Shown here: positions 44,605-52,266 of the stretch, in pieces
How the letters are laid out: each line of letters begins with the position of its first letter
Position numbering within the stretch: the first letter of the stretch is position 1
NCBI GenBank assembly: GCA_030658975.1
Contig: JAUSBL010000014.1
Span: 1-52,266, forward strand
Source of the DNA: Candidatus Latescibacterota bacterium
GTDB taxonomy: Bacteria > Krumholzibacteriota > Krumholzibacteriia > LZORAL124-64-63
Length of the DNA: 52,266 bases
Direction of reading: 5' to 3'
The notes under the pieces: model-generated
Databases searched by the model: none
What the model was told of the DNA's origin: nothing
What the model saw: only the letters and a program-made list of their open reading frames with translations
Made by a program: the position numbers and the translations under genes

Positions 44605-45801
44605 ATGCATGGAACGCTGGTCAGCCAGCTGCGCCGCGAACTGGACGCGTTGCGGGAGCAGGGGCTCTTCAAGGAGGAGCGCGTGCTGCAGGGGCCGCAG
44701 GGCGCCGAGATCCTGGTCGGCGGCCGGCGGGTCCTGAACTTCTGCGCCAACAACTACCTGGGGTTGGCCTCGGACCCGCGCGTGGTCGAGGCCTCGCGCC
44801 GCGCGCTGGACCGCTGGGCCTACGGCCTGAGTTCGGTGCGCTTCATCTGCGGCACGACCGAGCTGCACCGCGAGCTGGAACGGGAGCTGGCCGGCTTCCT
44901 CGGCCTGGAGGACTGCCTGCTCTACGCCGCCTGCTTCGACGCCAACGGCGGCGTGTTCGAGCCGCTGCTGGACGCCGATACCGCCCTGATCACCGACCAG
45001 CTCAACCACGCCTCGATCATCGACGGGGTGCGCCTGTGCAAGGCCCGGCGCTCGATCTACCGCCACGCCGACATGGCCGACCTGGAGCGGCGCCTCGAGG
45101 AGGCGGCCGCCGACCGCCTGCGGATGATCGTCACCGACGGCGTGTTCTCGATGGACGGCGACTACGCCCGCCTGCCGGAGATCTGCGACCTGGCCGAGCG
45201 GTACGACGCGCTGGTCCTGGTCGACGAGAGCCACGCGACCGGCTTCACCGGCCCGACCGGGCGCGGCACCCACGAGAAGTTCGGCGTGATGGGGCGCGTC
45301 GACATGATCACCACCACCCTGGGCAAGGCCCTGGGCGGCGGGCTCGGCGGCTGCACCGCCGGACCCGCGGAGATCGTCGCCTGGCTGCGGCAGAAGTCGC
45401 GCCCCTACCTGTTCAGCAACTCCCTGCCGCCGGTGGTCTGCGCAGCCACGCTCGAGGTGCTGCGCATCCTGCGCGAGGACCCGGCTCCCCTGCGCACGCT
45501 GGACGCGAACCAGCGCCGCCTGCGGGACGGCCTGCGCGATCTGGGCTTCGACGTCGACCCCGGCGAGCATCCCATCGTCCCGGTCCACTTCCGCCGGCAC
45601 GAGAACGACGCGCTGATGGCCCAGGGGATCGCCCGCGACCTCCTGGACGAGGGCATCTACTGCATCGGCTTCAGCTTCCCCGTGGTGCCGAAGGGGCAGG
45701 CCCGGATCCGGCTGCAGGCCTCGGCCGCCCACGCGCCCGACCACGTCGAGCGTTGCCTGGAGGCCTTCCGCAAGGTCGGCCGGCGGCACGGCGCGATCTG
45801 A
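44605..45801 (+). CDS. kbl: Glycine C-acetyltransferase (2-amino-3-ketobutyrate CoA ligase)
   Basis: A 398-residue PLP enzyme of the alpha-oxoamine synthase family. The sequence VLNFCANNYLGLASDPRVVEASRRAL, SVRFICGTTELHRELE, DGVFSMDGDYARLP, VDESHATGFTG and the PLP-binding Lys241 in TTTLGKALGGGLGG match Kbl more closely than BioF or ALAS. It cleaves 2-amino-3-ketobutyrate with CoA into glycine and acetyl-CoA during threonine breakdown. The usual partner threonine dehydrogenase is not adjacent. GGGAG precedes the ATG. Confidence 0.93.
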   Translation: MHGTLVSQLRRELDALREQGLFKEERVLQGPQGAEILVGGRRVLNFCANNYLGLASDPRVVEASRRALDRWAYGLSSVRFICGTTELHRELERELAGFLGLEDCLLYAACFDANGGVFEPLLDADTALITDQLNHASIIDGVRLCKARRSIYRHADMADLERRLEEAAADRLRMIVTDGVFSMDGDYARLPEICDLAERYDALVLVDESHATGFTGPTGRGTHEKFGVMGRVDMITTTLGKALGGGLGGCTAGPAEIVAWLRQKSRPYLFSNSLPPVVCAATLEVLRILREDPAPLRTLDANQRRLRDGLRDLGFDVDPGEHPIVPVHFRRHENDALMAQGIARDLLDEGIYCIGFSFPVVPKGQARIRLQASAAHAPDHVERCLEAFRKVGRRHGAI

Positions 45802-45805
45802 GGCG

Positions 45806-45825
45806 CCGGGGCGGAACCGCCCCGG
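45806..45825 (+). terminator. Hairpin after kbl
   Basis: CCGGGGCGG-AA-CCGCCCCGG, a tight 9-bp inverted repeat 5 bp after the kbl stop codon, without a T-run. Confidence 0.5.
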
Positions 45826-45859
45826 ACGGCCCGCGAACGCTAAAAATACGCAAATCCGC

Positions 45860-45887
45860 TTGCCAACGTCCGGATTCCGCCTATATT
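45860..45887 (+). promoter_or_regulatory. Promoter of the EF-G operon
   Basis: TTGCCA (45860-45865), a 16-bp spacer and TATATT (45882-45887), preceded by an A/T-rich stretch (CTAAAAATACG). Confidence 0.7.
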
Positions 45888-45895
45888 CCGCGCGT

Positions 45896-45930
45896 CGACG
45901 CCCGTCCCGGCTGGGGCGGGCGTCGTTCTT
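45896..45930 (+). promoter_or_regulatory. Leader hairpin with T-rich end before EF-G
   Basis: CGACGCCCG (45896-45904) pairs with CGGGCGTCG (45917-45925), followed by TTCTT. It begins at about the predicted +1 of the EF-G transcript and could be an attenuator; the remaining 90 bp before the start codon show no gene. Confidence 0.45.
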
Positions 45931-46020
45931 GAGGGCAGGACGCCCCGAGGGCCGCGCCGCAGGGCGGCGCCCCCCACCACTCCAACGAGACGGCCCCCCG
46001 GCGGGGCCCCGGCGGTCGCC

Positions 46021-48111
<2,091 letters not shown>

Positions 48112-48124
48112 GAGAGGAACGACG

Positions 48125-48832
48125 ATGCCCACCAAGGACATTCGCTTCCGCAGCCCGCTGCGGGTCTTCGAGAAGGCCACCGACGGCGGCCTCGGCCGCG
48201 GCCACCTGGGCGTGGTGCTGTCCCGCCGCGGCGTCGGCAAGACCGCGCTGCTGGTCGGCATGGCGGTCGACGCGCTGCTGCAGGGCCGCAAGGTGCTGCA
48301 CATCTCCACCGAGGAGTCGATCGAGAAGCTGCGCGCCTTCTACTTCGAGATCTTCCAGCACATCTGCGAGAACCAGAAGCTGGAGAACCGGCTCGAGCTG
48401 CGTCTGGACCTCGAACGCAACCGCCATATCCTGGTCTACAACCGCGACTCCTTCTCCCTGGAGAAGCTGCGCGGGACGGCCGAGTTCCTGCGCGACGCCG
48501 CCCACTTCGAGCCCGACATGGTGATCATGGACGGCACGCCGCGCTTCGAGCACTGCGAGGACTGGGAGATCGACGGCGTGCTGGCGCTGGCCCGCGACTG
48601 GAACTCCGAGATCTGGACCTCGTCGCTCACCCACCGCGAGGGCCAGGAGTGCGACGCGCGCGGCATCCCCCTGACGGTGGCCCGTTTCGACGACCGCCTG
48701 AGCCTGATCGTCGCGCTCGAGTCCGTCGCCGACCACGTGCGGGTGCGCATCCTGAAGTCGCACGACCGCCCCGAGGCGCCGGACATCAACATGGAACTGG
48801 ACCCCCGGACCCTGCTGCTGCGCTGGCGCTGA
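48125..48832 (+). CDS. RecA/KaiC-like P-loop ATPase, unknown role
   Basis: A 235-residue soluble protein. The P-loop at 33-40 reads SRRGVGKT, so the first Gly of Walker A is replaced by Ser. Walker B is DMVIMDG at 131-137. HISTEESIEKLRAFYFEIF resembles the catalytic-Glu strand of RadA/KaiC-type ATPases. C-terminal strands (ARFDDRLSLIVALESVADHVRVRILKSHDR) complete a single-domain RecA fold. It follows EF-G by 13 bp behind GGAGAGGA, so it is very likely co-translated with it. The link to translation is contextual only; DNA or RNA metabolism is equally possible. Confidence 0.75.
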   Translation: MPTKDIRFRSPLRVFEKATDGGLGRGHLGVVLSRRGVGKTALLVGMAVDALLQGRKVLHISTEESIEKLRAFYFEIFQHICENQKLENRLELRLDLERNRHILVYNRDSFSLEKLRGTAEFLRDAAHFEPDMVIMDGTPRFEHCEDWEIDGVLALARDWNSEIWTSSLTHREGQECDARGIPLTVARFDDRLSLIVALESVADHVRVRILKSHDRPEAPDINMELDPRTLLLRWR

Positions 48833-48867
48833 CCGGCGCGGCGCCCGGCCCGGCCGGGAGGCCCGGC

Positions 48868-49584
48868 ATGACCGACGTCGCGGACAACCTGCAACGCGTC
48901 CGGGACCGCCTGGCGGCCGCCTGCGCCCATTCGGGCCGGGCGGCCGCGTCCGTCCGGCTGGTCGCGGTCAGCAAGCGGGTCCCGCTGGACCTGGTGGCCG
49001 CGGCCGTGGCGCACGGACAGCTCGACCTGGGGGAGAACCGCATCCAGGACGCCCTGCCGCGCCAGGTGGAACTCGCGGCGCGGCTGGAGCCCGCCGCGGC
49101 GGCCGGCCTGCGCTGGCACTTCATCGGCCCCCTGCAGGCCAACAAGGTGCGCAAGGCCGTCGGCCGCTTCGCGCTGATCCACGCTGTGGACTCGCTGCCG
49201 CTGGCCCGCCGGATCGCGGAGGTCGCGCTGGAGCAGGGCCTGCGCCAGCCGGTGCTGCTGGAGATCAACGCCGCCCGCGAGCCGGGCAAGTTCGGGCTGG
49301 ATCCGGACGAGGCGGTCACCGCGGCGGTCGTCGCCGCGGCGTTGCCGGGCCTGGACGTCAGGGGACTGATGGCCATGGCCCGGCAGGACGCGCCGCCCGC
49401 CGAGCTGGGCGCCACCTTCGGCCGCGTGCGCCGTCTCGCCGAGGCGGCCCGCGCGGCCACGGGCCTGGCGTTGCCCGATCTGAGCATGGGCATGTCCGAC
49501 GACTTCGAGATCGCGATCGCCGAGGGCGCGACGCTGGTGCGCCTGGGCACCGCCGTGTTCGGGGAGAGGCCGCCCCGCGGTTGA
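48868..49584 (+). CDS. yggS: YggS/PLPBP pyridoxal-phosphate homeostasis protein
   Basis: A 238-residue PLP-binding protein with the alanine-racemase N-terminal fold as its only domain. The PLP Lys is in RLVAVSKRVPLDLV; LGENRIQDAL, WHFIGPLQANKVRKAV, LLEINAAREPGKFG, GLMAMA, LSMGMSDDFEIAIAEGATLVRLGTAVFG are family signatures. It buffers PLP and affects amino acid pools; no enzyme activity is known for the family. GGGAGG precedes the ATG. The yggS-yggT order seen here is common in bacteria. Confidence 0.95.
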   Translation: MTDVADNLQRVRDRLAAACAHSGRAAASVRLVAVSKRVPLDLVAAAVAHGQLDLGENRIQDALPRQVELAARLEPAAAAGLRWHFIGPLQANKVRKAVGRFALIHAVDSLPLARRIAEVALEQGLRQPVLLEINAAREPGKFGLDPDEAVTAAVVAAALPGLDVRGLMAMARQDAPPAELGATFGRVRRLAEAARAATGLALPDLSMGMSDDFEIAIAEGATLVRLGTAVFGERPPRG

Positions 49585-49612
49585 CGCTGCATTGCCGGAA
49601 GGAGAGGGGATC

Positions 49613-49861
49613 GTGCTGCTGCGCCTGTTGCTCGCCTGCTGCGAGGTCTACAGCTGGCTGATCATCGCCCGGGTGATCATCAGCTGGCTCAATCCCACTC
49701 CCCGCCACGAGATCCTGGTGATGGTCTGCCGGGTCACCGACCCCCTGCTCGACCTGCTGCGCCCGCTGATCCCCCTGCGCGGCCTGGACCTGTCGCCCAT
49801 CCTGGCCCTGCTGCTGGTGCGCCTGGCCTGCGCCCTGCTGACCAAGCTCCTGGCCGGTTAG
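49613..49861 (+). CDS. yggT: YggT family membrane protein
   Basis: An 82-residue protein with two hydrophobic segments (residues 1-28 and 55-80) flanking the conserved NPTPRHEILVMVCRVTDPLLDLLRPLIP. This is the YggT domain, related to the CCB3 protein of plastid cytochrome assembly; bacterial versions are linked to cell division site or osmotic stress. GTG start at 49613 is fixed by GGAGAGG 5 bases before it. It follows yggS by 28 bp. Confidence 0.88.
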   Translation: MLLRLLLACCEVYSWLIIARVIISWLNPTPRHEILVMVCRVTDPLLDLLRPLIPLRGLDLSPILALLLVRLACALLTKLLAG

Positions 49862-49907
49862 GCGGCGCGCGCGTTCCGGACGTCCGGGGCGTCCGGGGCG
49901 ATTCTCC

Positions 49908-49936
49908 TTCCCCCTGGTCCGCCCGCATGCTAGGTT
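49908..49936 (+). promoter_or_regulatory. Promoter of the purine nucleoside phosphorylase gene
   Basis: TTCCCC, a 17-bp spacer and TAGGTT with extended TGC before it. The 49862-50011 gap otherwise shows only short GTCCGGGGC direct repeats. Confidence 0.45.
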
Positions 49937-50011
49937 TCCACGTTTCCAGACGGCGGGCGGCGGTGTGGCGCGGCCCGCGAACCTGAGGGCGGAACTGCCC
50001 GGAGGACGGAC

Positions 50012-50854
50012 TTGAACGAGACGTGGACGCAGATCCGGGAAGCCGTCGACTTCCTGCGCGGTCGCTGCCCGCTGGAGCCCGAGGTGGGCCTGATCCTGGG
50101 CACCGGGCTGGGCGCCCTGGCCGACAAGATCGAAGCCGAGTGCACGCTCGACTACGCGGAGATCCCGCACTTCGCCAGCTCGACGGTGCAGAGCCACCAC
50201 GGCCGCTTCGTCTTCGGCACCCTCGGCGGCCGCCGCGTGGTGGCCATGCAGGGCCGCGTCCACTACTACGAGGGCTACACCATGCGCCAGATCACCCTGC
50301 CCGTGCGGGTGATGCGCGCGCTCGGCGCCGGGACCCTGGTGATGTCCAACGCGGTCGGCGGCATGGACCCGCACCTGCGCCCCGGGGACATGACGGTCAT
50401 CACCGACCACATCAACCTGATGGGCGACAACCCGCTGCTCGGCCCCAACGACGATCGCCTCGGCGTCCGCTTCCCGGACATGAGCGAACCCTACGACCGC
50501 GCGCTGGTGGAACTGGCCGAGATGACGGCCCTGGAACTCGGCCTGCCGCTGCACCGGGCGGTGTACGTGGCGGTCGCCGGCCCGAATCTCGAGACCGCGG
50601 CCGAGTACCGCTTCCTGCGCGCGATCGGCGCCGACACCGTCGGCATGTCGATGGTGCCGGAGTGCCTGGTCGCGGTGCACGGCGGCATGAGGGTGCTCGG
50701 TCTGTCGGCGGTGACCGACGCCTGCTTCCCCGACGCCCTGCACCCCGCGGACGTCGACGGCATCATCCGCACCGCCGCGCTGATCGAGCCGAAGCTCTGC
50801 CGCCTGGTGACCGAACTGCTGCGACGGCTCCCGCCCCCGGGCGGGGCCGCCTAG
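50012..50854 (+). CDS. Purine nucleoside phosphorylase (trimeric, PNP/MTAP family)
   Basis: A 280-residue enzyme that phosphorolyses inosine and guanosine. Motifs: LILGTGLGALADKI, SSTVQSHHGRFVFGTLGG, VVAMQGRVHYYEGYTMRQITLPVRVM, SNAVGGMDPHLRPGDMTVITDHIN, YVAVAGPNLETAAEYRFLRAIGADTVGMSMVPE and LSAVTDA. The TTG start is placed by GGAGG 7 bases upstream, and the protein begins at the usual distance from the first motif. Its stop lies 10 bp before ileS; co-transcription is likely. Confidence 0.95.
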   Translation: MNETWTQIREAVDFLRGRCPLEPEVGLILGTGLGALADKIEAECTLDYAEIPHFASSTVQSHHGRFVFGTLGGRRVVAMQGRVHYYEGYTMRQITLPVRVMRALGAGTLVMSNAVGGMDPHLRPGDMTVITDHINLMGDNPLLGPNDDRLGVRFPDMSEPYDRALVELAEMTALELGLPLHRAVYVAVAGPNLETAAEYRFLRAIGADTVGMSMVPECLVAVHGGMRVLGLSAVTDACFPDALHPADVDGIIRTAALIEPKLCRLVTELLRRLPPPGGAA

Positions 50855-50864
50855 GACGGAAGGC

Positions 50865-52266
50865 ATGCCGAACGAGACGCCGCGCTACGCGCCGCTGGCC
50901 CGCAAGATCCACGACGCCGAGTCCGAGCGCCTGGTCAGCGCGTTCTGGCGCGAACACGACGTGTTCCGCCGCAGCATCGCCGGGCGCGAGGGCCGTCCCG
51001 ACTGGGTCTTCTACGAGGGGCCGCCCACGGCCAATGGCCTGCCGGGCGTGCACCACGTGGCCGCGCGCCTGACCAAGGACATCGCCTGCCGCTACAAGAC
51101 CATGACCGGCCACCGCGTGCTGCGCAAGGCGGGCTGGGACACCCACGGCCTGCCGGTCGAGCGCTCGGTCGAGAAGCAGCTGGGCATCCAGGGCCGCGAG
51201 GCCATCGAGGCCTACGGGCTGGAGGCCTTCAACGCGAAGTGCCGCGAGAGCGTGTGGGCCTGCAAGGCGGAGTGGGACGAGTTCACCGAGCGTCTGGGCT
51301 ACTGGGTGGACCTCGACGACCCCTACATCACCTACCAGGACCGCTACATCGAGTCGGTCTGGTGGATCCTGTCCCGCTTCGCGGCCGAGGGCCTGCTCTA
51401 CCGCGGCCACAAGGTCGTGCCCTACTGCCCGAGCTGCGGCACGCCCCTGTCGAGCCACGAGACGGCCAGCGGCTACCGCACCGTGGAGGACCCGAGCATC
51501 TTCGTGAAGCTCAAGGCCGTCGGCGCCGACGAGCACTTCCTGACCTGGACGACCACGCCCTGGACCCTGCCCTCGAACGTGGCGCTGGCCGTCGGCGCGG
51601 ACCACGACTACGTGCGGGTGCGCCACGGCGACGACGTCCTGATCCTGGCCGAGGCGCGCCTCGGCGCGCTGGACGCGGACGTCGCGACCGAGGTGCTCGA
51701 CCGCTGCAAGGGGCGCGACCTGCTCGGCCGCCGCTACGAGCAGCTGTTCCCGCTGCTGCCGGTCCCGGCCGGCAAGGAAGCGTTCAAGATCGTGGCCGCC
51801 GACTTCGTCACGCTCGACAGCGGCTCGGGCATCGTCCACCTGGCGCCCGCCTTCGGCGAGGACGACTACCAGGCCGGTCTGCGCGAGAATCTGGCCTTCT
51901 TCAGCCCGGTCGACGCCGCCGGGCGCTTCACCGACGAGGTGCCGCCCTACGCCGGCCGCGGCGTCAAGGATTCCGACCGGCAGATCATCCGCGACCTGCG
52001 CGCCCGGGGCTGCCTGCTGCGCGAGGAGGGCTACACCCACGAGTACCCCTTCCACGACCGCTGCGGCAACCCGCTGATCTACTACGCCACGCCCAGCTGG
52101 TTCATCCGCACCAGCGAGCTGCGCGAGAAGCTGCTGGCCGCGAACGCCGACATCCGCTGGGCGCCGCCGGAGGTGGGCAGCGGCCGCTTCGGCAACTGGC
52201 TGGCCGGCAACATCGACTGGTCGCTCAGCCGCAACCGCTTCTGGGGCACGCCGCTGAACGTCTGGA
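50865..52266 (+). CDS. ileS: Isoleucyl-tRNA synthetase, 3' truncated by the window
   Basis: The frame runs open from ATG 50865 to the window edge (467 codons visible). The HIGH-type motif is PTANGLPGVHHV at about 55-65 and AGWDTHGLPVE follows; the CP1 editing domain shows TWTTTPWTLPSNVAL and DSGSGIVHLAPAFGEDDY. CPSCG (about residue 190) is a zinc-type pair. The near-eukaryotic style of the N-terminus (short extension before YEGPPTANG) suggests the IleRS2-like type, which is often mupirocin-resistant; this is inference. The KMSKS region lies outside the window. GGAAGG precedes the ATG. Confidence 0.93.
   Translation, partial: MPNETPRYAPLARKIHDAESERLVSAFWREHDVFRRSIAGREGRPDWVFYEGPPTANGLPGVHHVAARLTKDIACRYKTMTGHRVLRKAGWDTHGLPVERSVEKQLGIQGREAIEAYGLEAFNAKCRESVWACKAEWDEFTERLGYWVDLDDPYITYQDRYIESVWWILSRFAAEGLLYRGHKVVPYCPSCGTPLSSHETASGYRTVEDPSIFVKLKAVGADEHFLTWTTTPWTLPSNVALAVGADHDYVRVRHGDDVLILAEARLGALDADVATEVLDRCKGRDLLGRRYEQLFPLLPVPAGKEAFKIVAADFVTLDSGSGIVHLAPAFGEDDYQAGLRENLAFFSPVDAAGRFTDEVPPYAGRGVKDSDRQIIRDLRARGCLLREEGYTHEYPFHDRCGNPLIYYATPSWFIRTSELREKLLAANADIRWAPPEVGSGRFGNWLAGNIDWSLSRNRFWGTPLNVW

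Overview
This is a very GC-rich bacterial chromosome segment with tightly packed genes. Several traits point to a Gram-negative lineage of the FCB superphylum, near Krumholzibacteriota or Eisenbacteria. Two secreted beta-propeller proteins end in NPFNP-type (FlgD-like) C-terminal domains. The EF-G is of the mitochondrial/spirochete EF-G1 type. Core promoters mix sigma70-like boxes with TAGnTT-type -10 elements. This placement is inference; the window holds no rRNA gene.

Layout. 1-2335: end of a secreted LVIVD-repeat protein. 2342-5913 (minus): zinc ABC transporter with an aldo/keto reductase. 6021-11003: a secreted three-repeat protein, then two tandem paralogous secreted proteins, each with its own promoter, leader and terminator, separated by a complete insertion sequence with 25-bp terminal inverted repeats. 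11082-13746: a secreted thioredoxin-like/VCBS/ASPIC protein whose redox motif is interrupted by one in-frame TGA, followed by a SECIS-like hairpin; it is a strong selenoprotein candidate. 13893-18104: EttA, an SGNH-like secreted protein, a 15-residue-repeat protein and an RRM protein. 18373-23859: acetyl-CoA synthetase, a coupled polysaccharide set (deacetylase and two GT2 enzymes) and a uracil-DNA glycosylase. 23889-25952: esterase, DUF4920 protein and PepSY-type membrane protein.

26107-39621 is one apparent seven-gene operon. The first three genes encode eukaryote-style lysine catabolism (lysine-ketoglutarate reductase, saccharopine dehydrogenase, ALDH7-type aminoadipate-semialdehyde dehydrogenase). 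They are followed by three PEP-synthase-like ATP-grasp proteins fused to receiver, GAF-like or nucleotidyltransferase domains, with a glutamate dehydrogenase paralogue between them that has Glu at the catalytic Lys position. An intact GdhA lies just downstream (40717-42075) behind a promoter that resembles the operon's. This looks like a lysine/glutamate regulatory module and is one of the two most interesting parts of the window.

42080-52266: a 149-bp nested inverted-repeat element, a small secreted protein, tmRNA, fructose-bisphosphate aldolase, glycine C-acetyltransferase, EF-G1, a RecA-like ATPase, YggS, YggT, purine nucleoside phosphorylase and the start of isoleucyl-tRNA synthetase. Four secreted proteins share a C-terminal WGxVKA-aromatic-basic tail that may be a sorting signal.
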